From NCBI RefSeq assembly GCF_002884495.1, contig NZ_KZ614145.1, forward strand, positions 3,734,423 through 3,798,422: a stretch of 64,000 nucleotides of DNA, in the 5' to 3' direction. This stretch comes from Rummeliibacillus pycnus (GTDB lineage: Bacteria; Bacillota; Bacilli; Bacillales_A; Planococcaceae). This document shows, piece after piece, positions 10,648 through 18,355 of this stretch. Under the pieces are notes generated by a model, which ran no database searches, was not told the DNA's origin, and was given only the letters and a program-made list of their open reading frames with translations. Position 1 is the stretch's first letter, and the number at the start of each line of letters is the position of its first letter. Position numbers and translations under genes: made by a program.

Positions 10648-11096
10648 ATTTTGTTACTCCCTATTATCAGAAAACACACCAGCATTTAGTCTCCATTTAA
10701 AATAATTCACGTATATTCCACAGTCTGGTAAAGGGTTAAAATAGAGTAGTATAGCTGCTCATTATTGTGACATTACTGGTAACAAGCGACGTTAATCATT
10801 ATTATGAAGGAAACTTCAAATCAAACAACTATTGTTCAAATATCTAGACATTTAAGAACTTATTCTCAATGGATGAAATCTAAAGGGACACTAGCTTTGA
10901 AAGATATCATTGTAATATCTGATAAGAAATATAAAAAATCTATTGAGAGTAATGAGATAATTTTTTTCAAAGCATTTATAAAACGAGGTATTTCTTGCTT
11001 ATAAAAATGTATCTCCAGCAATCGGGCGCGATTTGAGAAGGACACAGGTAGAAAATGAACAAACTTTTTTATAAAACTGAAATTTAAAACCGCTGG
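10648..11096. other. Spacer with a doubtful 66-codon ORF
   Basis: A frame at 10804-11004 (plus) would encode a 66-aa basic protein starting MKETSNQTT, but it has no ribosome site and no recognised family, so it is not called as a gene. The phrase AATCGGGCGC at 11022 recurs at 30875, next to an IS3-like end, suggesting old insertion-sequence debris. Confidence 0.4.
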
Positions 11097-11146
11097 AATA
11101 GAATACATTTTGAACAATATTTTCTTCAAAATGTATTCTATTTATT
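11097..11146 (+). terminator. Strong hairpin, probable terminator
   Basis: A perfect 17-bp stem AATAGAATACATTTTGA / TCAAAATGTATTCTATT with a 12-base loop, followed by TATTTATC. It isolates the CBASS region from upstream transcription on either strand. Confidence 0.65.
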
Positions 11147-11262
11147 TATCGTAAGATACCAGTTTTATGGGGATTTTTTAATCAAACATTATTTCTAAAC
11201 AACATTAAATAACTTACCATTACAAAAAGATAGATTAAAAGATCATATTAAATGATAAAACG

Positions 11263-11395
11263 CTATATATAGAATTATTTTTAAAAAAAATACTATATAT
11301 AGTATTTTTAGTTGTGTAATAGATATAAATGGTTTAGAATGGAACTACCGTTCTTAGGGAGGTGTGGAATTATGAGGAAAATAAAAAGGTTATAA
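11263..11395 (+). promoter_or_regulatory. Promoter and 7-codon leader ORF upstream of CBASS
   Basis: Two copies of the palindrome CTATATATAG (11263-11272, 11293-11302) precede a promoter-like pair TTGTGT (11312-11317), 17-bp spacer, TAGAAT (11335-11340). A small inverted repeat GAAC-TACC-GTTC follows, then a strong AGGGAGGTGTGG ribosome site and an ORF reading MRKIKRL-stop (11372-11395). The stop codon is inside a perfect 18-bp hairpin (11387-11428). This resembles leader-peptide attenuation arrangements; the next gene, the CD-NTase, starts 230 bases downstream. Confidence 0.5.
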
Positions 11396-11428
11396 CAAAA
11401 TGCATTGGCGTGCATTTTGTTATAACCT
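11387..11428 (-). terminator. Perfect 18-bp stem, minus-strand terminator or leader hairpin
   Basis: AGGTTATAACAAAATGCA pairs perfectly with TGCATTTTGTTATAACCT around a 6-base loop. On the minus strand a TTTTTATTTT tract follows, fitting an intrinsic terminator; on the plus strand the stem overlaps the leader ORF stop codon. Further short hairpins (AGAAG/CTTCT, TCGTTT/AAACGA) follow up to about 11495. The remaining bases to 11624 hold no feature I recognise. Confidence 0.6.
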
Positions 11429-11624
11429 CATGTGAAAAAAGATAGAAGCGGAAACTTCTATTTGCCTACCGTCGTTTTTGGCGAAACGATCTAAAATAAA
11501 TTTAAAATTATTAAAAACATAACATAAATAATAAATTATTTCAAAGTCCTAGAGAAATGTTTGATTATTTTATGGGGTAATTTAGGTAGGTAATGATTCT
11601 AGTTTATTAGATTGGAGTCTTCAA

Positions 11625-12611
11625 ATGACAACCTATACACAAGTAAGTATGAATAAATTTATTAAAGAACACATTAGTTTAGATGCAGATGTTACTAAAA
11701 CAGCACGAAATAGTCGGGATTTTTTGTATGAACAATTAAAAGCATTACCCGATAAAGCAGAAAACTTCCCTCGCTTGTATCCGAATAAAGAAATATACAA
11801 TTATGGGTCTTTTTCTAGGAAAACAAAAATACGCCCATTAGATGATATTGATTTTATGCTTGTATTTGCAGCAGATGGTGGAACATATGAATCCATTGAT
11901 AATACAATTAAAATCAGAGTGCCTGAATCGGCTACTAATTTATATAAATTAAGAGATGATAATGGGTATTTAAGTTCTCGAAAAGTGGCTAATAAAATTA
12001 AAAATAATATTTCAAAAGTATCTCAATATCAAAAAGCAGAAATTCGCTCAAATCAAGAAGCGGTGATTTTAAACTTGATTAGTTATGACTGGTCATTTGA
12101 TATTATTCCAGCTTTTATAACGACTGAAGAAATCGATGGTCGATCATATTATTTAATTCCAGATGGGGATGGTCATTGGAAAAAGACAGATCCACGTATT
12201 GATCAAAAAAGAGTGACAGATGCGAATAAGAATACAGAGTTTAATGTATTAGAATTTATTCGAATTATTAAGTTTTGGAACATTGAAAAAAATATAAAAA
12301 TATCTTCTTATTTAATTGAAAATATCGTTTTAAATTATTTTGAAAGTAGAACCATTTGGAATACTAGTAAGAAGACACAATTGATGAGATTTTTTGAATA
12401 TCTTCAAACAGCCATTTGGTTACCAGTTGAAGATCCTAAAGGATTACAAGGTAATTTAAATGATTTAGAGGATTCTAAAAAACAAACAGTAGAAAAAAGA
12501 GCGAAAGATTGTGAAGAAGCTACGAGAAAAGCTATTGCATATGAAGAAGCTTATGACTATGAGAAAGCTGATAATCAGTGGCGTATAGTCTTTGGAGATG
12601 AGTATGTATAA
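11625..12611 (+). CDS. CBASS cyclic-nucleotide synthase (CD-NTase, SMODS family)
   Basis: Predicted cGAS/DncV-like nucleotidyltransferase making a cyclic di- or oligonucleotide alarm signal on phage infection. The polymerase-beta fold motif Gly61-Ser62-x11-Asp74-x-Asp76 (GSFSRKTKIRPLDDIDFMLV) supplies two metal ligands, and Asp159 in WSFDIIPAF is the likely third. Length (328 aa) is normal. The C-terminal part ends in a helical region rich in Lys/Glu. The downstream gene overlaps it by 8 bases and encodes the membrane effector, so the pair forms a minimal (type I) CBASS without Cap2/Cap3 accessory genes. The nucleotide product cannot be read from sequence. Confidence 0.88.
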   Translation: MTTYTQVSMNKFIKEHISLDADVTKTARNSRDFLYEQLKALPDKAENFPRLYPNKEIYNYGSFSRKTKIRPLDDIDFMLVFAADGGTYESIDNTIKIRVPESATNLYKLRDDNGYLSSRKVANKIKNNISKVSQYQKAEIRSNQEAVILNLISYDWSFDIIPAFITTEEIDGRSYYLIPDGDGHWKKTDPRIDQKRVTDANKNTEFNVLEFIRIIKFWNIEKNIKISSYLIENIVLNYFESRTIWNTSKKTQLMRFFEYLQTAIWLPVEDPKGLQGNLNDLEDSKKQTVEKRAKDCEEATRKAIAYEEAYDYEKADNQWRIVFGDEYV

Positions 12612-13458
12612 AGCAATGCCTATCAAAGAACGTCAAAATACAGAAGAAAGTATACGATACCTACGGGCCCAAAGACAATCTTATAAAATTGCAAAACAAA
12701 TTTATATGGTAAGGATGTTTTTAAGTATTGTTTGGCCAATTGTAGCTGTTATATTTTATTTTACTTTTGAAAATAATTTTGCCAATGGGATATTAATAAT
12801 AAGTTCTTTAATTTTAATATTTACTTTCTTTATGGAATTTTATGAGGAAAAATATACTAAAATAGGTGCTACAATCCAAGAACAATTTGACACAAATATC
12901 TTTGATATGAAGTGGAACTTGGCGCTAGTCGGTGAAAAAATAAGTGAGGAACAAATTTATACTTTAGCTGAAAAAGAGAAAACAGATATCTCTGAACTTA
13001 TTGGTTGGTACACAGGAATAAATACCGATGATGAAATACTATATACTTTAAAAGCACAAAGAACTAACACAGAGTGGACTATAAGGCAAAAAGAAGCTTT
13101 TAGTATTTTTTTATTAATTATTGCTATTTTAATATTTGTAGTACTTTTATTAATAGCGTGTTGGAATAATTTTTTAGTAGCTGATTTTTTCATCACTTTA
13201 TTTTTCCCTACAATATCTCTGTTTTTATATTTAATTAAAGGATGGGTGGATTTTTCACACCAAGTAAAAGAGCTGAAACGTATTACAGCACAACTCAATT
13301 CATTATTAGAAAGTGAAAAAACTAGTAAATATCAATTACGTTTTATACAAGACGCCATATATGTATATGGACGAGTGCCTAATAACATTATTCCAGATGT
13401 TTTATATAAGAAATTAAGAAAAAAGCTAGAGATGATTTTTACAAGTACTAATAAATAG
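12604..13458 (+). CDS. CBASS 4TM membrane effector (S-4TM type)
   Basis: Predicted to be gated by the cyclic nucleotide made by the upstream CD-NTase and to damage the inner membrane, causing abortive infection. The 284-aa protein has two pairs of transmembrane segments (about residues 35-55, 60-80, 165-190 and 195-220) separated by a soluble helical region. A C-terminal helical domain follows, the layout of SMODS-associated 4TM effectors. The ATG at 12604 is chosen since GGAG lies 6 bases upstream inside the CD-NTase gene; ATG 12598 would abut that site. The gene overlap implies translational coupling. Confidence 0.8.
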   Translation: MYKAMPIKERQNTEESIRYLRAQRQSYKIAKQIYMVRMFLSIVWPIVAVIFYFTFENNFANGILIISSLILIFTFFMEFYEEKYTKIGATIQEQFDTNIFDMKWNLALVGEKISEEQIYTLAEKEKTDISELIGWYTGINTDDEILYTLKAQRTNTEWTIRQKEAFSIFLLIIAILIFVVLLLIACWNNFLVADFFITLFFPTISLFLYLIKGWVDFSHQVKELKRITAQLNSLLESEKTSKYQLRFIQDAIYVYGRVPNNIIPDVLYKKLRKKLEMIFTSTNK

Positions 13459-13516
13459 TACAAGTATTAGGGAACATTTTTCCTTACAGTTTTTTATCAA
13501 TCTTTTTACAAAACCA

Positions 13517-13558
13517 AACCCACGCATTTTGATCAATTTTTATTCACATACGTGGGTT
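13517..13558. terminator. Inverted repeat between convergent genes
   Basis: AACCCACG and CGTGGGTT, separated by 26 AT-rich bases, lie between the CBASS effector and the convergent second integrase. A bidirectional terminator is plausible, although the loop is long. Confidence 0.4.
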
Positions 13559-13609
13559 GTGGCTTTGAATGTTGTAATAGATTTTAATTTACTTTTAAAT
13601 CAGCCTATT

Positions 13610-14752
13610 TCAATATTTAATATAATCAACATATTTCTTAAGCGTTTCAATTTTAATTGTTTCTGTAGGATGAGTATAGGTATTCGTTGTTGTATTATTA
13701 CCTGAATGTCCTAGACGTTGTTGAATACCTACTAAACTAGCTCCAGCTTCTTCTAGAAGAGTAGCATGTGTATGTCTAAAACCATGAGTAGTAATTAGTT
13801 TTAAGTTATATTTCTTTTGAATTTTTAAAAGCCATTTTCGAGTAGTAGAAGGATTAATAAAGTTATTTTTTGTGTTGTTGAATACGAGTTGTGAAGAGTC
13901 TTCAATATCGAAACCTAACAACTTCAACTTTTGGGCTTGTTCCACTTTCCATTGCTTTAAAATATCCATCGTTTTTTGATCCATCTTAACTTCACGATGA
14001 TCACGTGTTTTTGTTGATTTTAGATACAGGCGACTATGTTTACCATATGAGATAGCCTTGTTAATATTAACTGAATTATTATCGAAGTTAATATCTCCCC
14101 ATGTAAGTGCTAATGCCTCGCCTTTTCTAACCCCAGAAAAACCAAGAAGACGGAAGAATATATAGATTTTTAAATTACTTTCAGTCTTAAATGCATTTAA
14201 ACATTCAATCAGTTGTTCACGTGTATAGAAATTTTCTGCATTTTTTAGTGTATGTTTCTTTGGCATGTATACTAATGAAAAAGGATTGCTTTTGATGTTG
14301 CCACACATAATAGCAAAGTCTATTACTTTAGCAGCATAAGATTTTACTACTCTAAATCCTTTTAATTTTGCGATCCATTCATCTACATGCTTTTGACAGA
14401 CGGAAGCATTTATTTTATCTATTCGATAAACGCCCATTTTTGGTAAGATATGATTTTTGAAAATACCTAATGTTTTAACAAAAGTGCTTTCTTCAACCAT
14501 TTTCTCATAATGAACTATCCATTCATTATAGAGGTCTTGAAACGTTTCATATTGTAGCTTATTATATGTTCCATTATAAATTTCTAATTTTAATCGATTG
14601 TATGTTAATTCAGCCTCTTTTTTCTTTTTAAAACCTCTTCTTGTTGTGCTATGTTGTCGTCCTGTAAGAGGATCAACCCCAACGTAAATTTTAAACATAT
14701 AGCGTGTATCACCGTTTTTTAATTGATAAGGTTTAATAGTAGTTTCTTTCAT
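13610..14752 (-). CDS. Second tyrosine integrase
   Basis: A 380-aa integrase of the same family as the one at 6894-8060: similar arm-binding N-terminus (DPLTGRQHSTTRRGFKKKKEA) and catalytic motifs Arg209 (FSGVRKGEA), THGFRHTH and RLGHSG, with NTYTHP giving the nucleophile Tyr. The start has GGAGGAAAAATTTC upstream. The excisionase-like gene ends 37 bases upstream. No tmRNA-like or tRNA-like attachment sequence is seen beyond its 3' end, so whether it still moves a nested element is unknown. Confidence 0.92.
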   Translation of the reverse strand: MKETTIKPYQLKNGDTRYMFKIYVGVDPLTGRQHSTTRRGFKKKKEAELTYNRLKLEIYNGTYNKLQYETFQDLYNEWIVHYEKMVEESTFVKTLGIFKNHILPKMGVYRIDKINASVCQKHVDEWIAKLKGFRVVKSYAAKVIDFAIMCGNIKSNPFSLVYMPKKHTLKNAENFYTREQLIECLNAFKTESNLKIYIFFRLLGFSGVRKGEALALTWGDINFDNNSVNINKAISYGKHSRLYLKSTKTRDHREVKMDQKTMDILKQWKVEQAQKLKLLGFDIEDSSQLVFNNTKNNFINPSTTRKWLLKIQKKYNLKLITTHGFRHTHATLLEEAGASLVGIQQRLGHSGNNTTTNTYTHPTETIKIETLKKYVDYIKY

Positions 14753-14789
14753 GAAATTTTTCCTCCAATATTTTAGTTATTTTAGTTAA

Positions 14790-15035
14790 TTAAAAGCTAT
14801 TTTTGTTTAAAAAGTTGTCGATTTCAGTTTTAGAAATTCGTTTAACTCCATCGATTTCAAAAACTTTCAGTCCCATTACTCGAAACTTCATTAACGTGTT
14901 GTAAGAGACATCAGCATAAGCTGCTCCTTCCTTTAATGTCATCCATTCTTTAGTTGATGGTAACTTTTTTTTGAAATCTTGTACAAAATCATTTAATAGT
15001 TTTTGCAGGGTTTGTTTTAATTCTTTTTCTTGCAT
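14790..15035 (-). CDS. Excisionase-like HTH protein
   Basis: An 81-aa protein with a helical N-terminus and a MerR/excisionase-type winged helix (about residues 32-78: MTLKEGAAYADVSYNTLMKF, then IDGVKRISKTEIDNFL). Such proteins bend attachment DNA to direct excision. AGGAG precedes the ATG. It is immediately upstream of, and co-directional with, the second integrase, forming an xis-int pair. Confidence 0.8.
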   Translation of the reverse strand: MQEKELKQTLQKLLNDFVQDFKKKLPSTKEWMTLKEGAAYADVSYNTLMKFRVMGLKVFEIDGVKRISKTEIDNFLNKNSF

Positions 15036-15511
15036 TATTTATTCTCCTAGCTTTGATTGATGGTTCATCTTTATAAGATGAAATTTAAGTACCTTTTGGT
15101 GTAAAACATAATAGCCTCGAAATCTTAAGATTTTAAGAGGAAAATAAAAATATTTTTATTTTTTTCAAATTCTTAAAATGTCGACCTAAGGAAGTGGAAA
15201 TGTCACAGGAACCTTTATGGAGTTAGATATTGGGTTCCAGAAATCAAATTCAGACAATGTAGTTGATTTGGTTGGATTTTTTGATATTGGAATTAACGTT
15301 TATGTTCCATATGTATGTTAGTTAGTATCGGTAATTCATCTACCGGCAGGAAGTAACATAACCATTACGTGAGGAAAGTTAATATGTAATTGGTAGAAAG
15401 TGTAAGAGGGCTAACTTAACATATTAAGGTTCAATAATAATCTGTCGTGCTTCTAGGATTCTCTATTGTATTTCAATCGTTTATAATATGAATATAAATA
15501 GGAGGTCTATC
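15036..15511. other. Spacer before type I RM, with a decayed coding fragment
   Basis: An open stretch at 15190-15321 (plus, no start codon) reads like the tail of a protein (GNVTGTFMELDIGFQ to NVYVPYVC) but is not recognised. A short palindrome AAATCTTAAGATTT lies near 15120. Promoters for the divergent xis-int and hsd genes should be here; no confident -35/-10 pair was picked. Confidence 0.4.
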
Positions 15512-17011
15512 ATGACAAAGTTAACACAGCAACAATTAGAATCACATTTATGGAAATCAGCTGATATTCTTCGTGGATCAGTTAGTTCCGTTTCTTATAA
15601 AAAGTATATTTTTGGCTTATTATTTTTAAAGCGTACAAGTGATGTATTTAATGAGCAACGTCAGGCTCTACTAGATAAATATGGGGAAGTAACTGGGGCG
15701 CAAATTGTGGAAATTCCTACTCAATATCAATTTTATGTGCCAGAAGTTGCACGTTGGGAAAATGTACGAAAACATGCTACTGATATTGGTGCAGCGATAA
15801 ATATTGCGTTTGAAACATTAGAAAATGAAAACGCTACTTTATTAAATGTTTTAACACCGATTGATTTTAACAATAAAGAGCTTTTGACAGATGAAACATT
15901 GCAACGTCTACTCTCTCATTTCAGCGAACTAGATTTAAGAAATGAAAATCTAAGTGAACCCGATATGCTTGGTCGAGCGTATGAATATCTCATTAAAATG
16001 TTCGCCGATGATGCAGGTCAAAAAGGTGGAGAATTCTATACACCTTCTAAAGTTGTTGAACTCATCGTCAAAATCATCAAACCAGAGGAAGGCATGCGCG
16101 TGTACGATCCAACATGTGGATCCGGCGGTATGCTCATTCAATCAGTAGATTACGTAAAAGCAAACGGTGGCAATCCACAAGCACTTTCACTTTTTGGTCA
16201 AGAACGTAACTTAGAAACATGGGCAATTGCCAAAATGAATCTATTACTACACGGCTTACCTGACCATCAAATCGTTAAAGGTGACACCCTTCGTAATCCT
16301 AAACTATTAGAAGATGGTGAACTCATGCTATTTGACCGCGTTATCGCCAATCCTCCATTTTCATTAAAAGAATGGGGCCGCGATGAAGCGCAAGCAGATC
16401 CATATGGCCGTTATCAATTTGGCATTCCACCAAAATCTTATGGGGACTATGCTTTTGTACAACATATGATTGCTTCATTAAATAGTGAAGGAATGGCAGG
16501 AGTGGTTATGCCACATGGCGTACTATTCCGTGGTGGAGCAGAGGGCAAAATTCGTAAAGCAATTTTAGAATCAGATTTGCTTGAAGCAATTATTGGTTTA
16601 CCATCAGGGTTATTCTATGGAACAGGAATTCCAGCTTGTATCATGATCTTCAAACGCAATAAACCAGAAAATCGCAAAGGCAAAGTATTCATCATTGCAG
16701 CAGAGGATGACTATCAAGAAGGCAAAAACCAAAACCAACTTCGAGACCAAGATATTGAAAAAATCGTTTCTACTTTTAACGCATATGCAGATGTTGAGAA
16801 ATATGCAAAAGTCGTCTCATTAGATGACATAAAAGACAATGATTATAATTTAAATATCACCCGTTATATCGACAAATCTAAGGAAGAAGAACTAGTTAAT
16901 ATTGAGGCAGTTTTGAATGAATTAACTTCTATCCAACAACAACGTGATAAGAATACAGTGAAATTGAATAGTTTTTTAAAAGAGCTTGGGTTGGGTGAGA
17001 TTCATGATTGA
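15512..17011 (+). CDS. hsdM: Type I restriction-modification DNA methyltransferase subunit
   Basis: N6-adenine methyltransferase subunit of a type I RM complex. The 499-aa product has the N-terminal HsdM helical domain (about 5-145), the AdoMet motif DPTCGSGGMLI (about 199-209) and the catalytic NPPF (280-283). The start at 15512 follows AGGAGGTCTATC; an upstream in-frame ATG at 15488 precedes that ribosome site and is rejected. The stop overlaps the hsdS start by 8 bases, giving translational coupling. Confidence 0.96.
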   Translation: MTKLTQQQLESHLWKSADILRGSVSSVSYKKYIFGLLFLKRTSDVFNEQRQALLDKYGEVTGAQIVEIPTQYQFYVPEVARWENVRKHATDIGAAINIAFETLENENATLLNVLTPIDFNNKELLTDETLQRLLSHFSELDLRNENLSEPDMLGRAYEYLIKMFADDAGQKGGEFYTPSKVVELIVKIIKPEEGMRVYDPTCGSGGMLIQSVDYVKANGGNPQALSLFGQERNLETWAIAKMNLLLHGLPDHQIVKGDTLRNPKLLEDGELMLFDRVIANPPFSLKEWGRDEAQADPYGRYQFGIPPKSYGDYAFVQHMIASLNSEGMAGVVMPHGVLFRGGAEGKIRKAILESDLLEAIIGLPSGLFYGTGIPACIMIFKRNKPENRKGKVFIIAAEDDYQEGKNQNQLRDQDIEKIVSTFNAYADVEKYAKVVSLDDIKDNDYNLNITRYIDKSKEEELVNIEAVLNELTSIQQQRDKNTVKLNSFLKELGLGEIHD

Positions 17012-18269
17012 GTTACGAGAAGGGTATAAAATAACTGAGCTTGGGGAAATACCTAAAAATTGGTCTGTAAATCTTCTGGATAATATTTTTATGATAAATA
17101 CTCATAACATTGATCCTCAAAAATATAATGAAACTTTAAGGTACTTTAGTTTACCTGCATTTGATGAGAATAAACAACCTATTATTGAAAAATCGTTAAA
17201 TATTAAAAGTAATAAAACTTTAATTTCGGATAATTCAATACTTGTTTCTAAATTAAATCCACGAATTTCAAGAGTTTGGAAAGTTAATATCACTGATGCA
17301 GACTATAAAAATGTATCATCTACTGAATTTATTAATTATGTTCCAAAAAAAGGTGTAGACATTAATTATTTTTATCAATATTTCAAAAGTGATATTTTTC
17401 AAGAGGAACTTTTAAATAGAGAGTCAGGATCTACTGGTAGTAGAAAAAGAGTAACACCTAAAGATACGTTAAGTATTAAAATACCAACTCCTCCACTTAT
17501 AGAACAGCAAAAAATAGCCGATATCCTTTCAACAGTCGATATGCAAATCGAGCAAACGGAACAATTGATAAAACAAACAAAAGATTTGAAACATGGTTTG
17601 ATGCAGCAGTTGTTGACAAAAGGGATTGGGCATACGGAATTTAAGCAAAGTGAACTTGGGGAAATTCCTTTAGAATGGGATGTCATAGCATTAAAGGAAT
17701 TGGGTGATTTTACAAAAGGGAAAGGAATTGCAAAAAAAGATCTTTGTGAATTTGGCAATGCTTGTATCTTATATGGGCAACTATACACAACTTATGAAGA
17801 GGTAATTGAGAATGTTTACTACTTTACACAAGTAGAGCCTTCAAAAGCTGTAGTTGGTATGATAAATGATTTGCTTATTCCATCTTCTGGAGAAACAGCA
17901 ATTGATATAGCTAGGGGTGCAGCATTAATGGTAGATAACATATTAGTAGGGGGGGATATCAATATTTTTAGACCTAATACATTAATTGATAGTAGATTCA
18001 TTAGCTATCAATTAAATTCTTCTCGTAAAAAAGACCTAGCAACATTAGCACAAGGATCTTCTGTTTATCATCTATATGCACCTAACTTATTAAATTTCAA
18101 AATTTTACTTGCACCATATGAAGAACAAAAAAAAATAGCTGAAATCCTTTCAACCATAGACTCCCAGATAGTCATCTACGAACAAGAAAAAGAAAAATAT
18201 CATGAACTAAAAAAAGGTTTAATGCAACAACTTCTTACAGGGAAGGTCCGTGTAAAGGTTGATGAATAA
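17004..18269 (+). CDS. hsdS: Type I restriction-modification specificity subunit
   Basis: DNA-recognition subunit, 421 aa. Two target-recognition domains (about 1-160 and 210-370) each begin with a GEIPxxW box (LGEIPKNWSV and LGEIPLEWDV) and are each followed by a conserved helical spacer (QKIADILSTVDMQIEQTEQL and KKIAEILSTIDSQI, then HGLMQQLL / KGLMQQLL). This fits a bipartite target sequence. The half-domains look unrelated, as usual. No inverted hsdS copies or recombinase are adjacent, so phase variation is not indicated. ATG 17004 lies inside the hsdM end. Confidence 0.95.
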   Translation: MIELREGYKITELGEIPKNWSVNLLDNIFMINTHNIDPQKYNETLRYFSLPAFDENKQPIIEKSLNIKSNKTLISDNSILVSKLNPRISRVWKVNITDADYKNVSSTEFINYVPKKGVDINYFYQYFKSDIFQEELLNRESGSTGSRKRVTPKDTLSIKIPTPPLIEQQKIADILSTVDMQIEQTEQLIKQTKDLKHGLMQQLLTKGIGHTEFKQSELGEIPLEWDVIALKELGDFTKGKGIAKKDLCEFGNACILYGQLYTTYEEVIENVYYFTQVEPSKAVVGMINDLLIPSSGETAIDIARGAALMVDNILVGGDINIFRPNTLIDSRFISYQLNSSRKKDLATLAQGSSVYHLYAPNLLNFKILLAPYEEQKKIAEILSTIDSQIVIYEQEKEKYHELKKGLMQQLLTGKVRVKVDE

Positions 18270-18355
18270 TATAAGGGGCTGCAAATGCAGTCCTTTTCTT
18301 TATTATCATTATTTTGTATCATATAGAGTATACATATATGAAATGAGGTGGCAAC

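Noticed and set aside
10804-11004. 66-codon plus-strand frame
   Set aside because: No ribosome site, no recognised family, and it lies in a debris-like spacer.
16986-18269. Phase-variable hsdS system
   Set aside because: A single hsdS, no silent copies or inverted repeats matching its domains, and no recombinase next to it.
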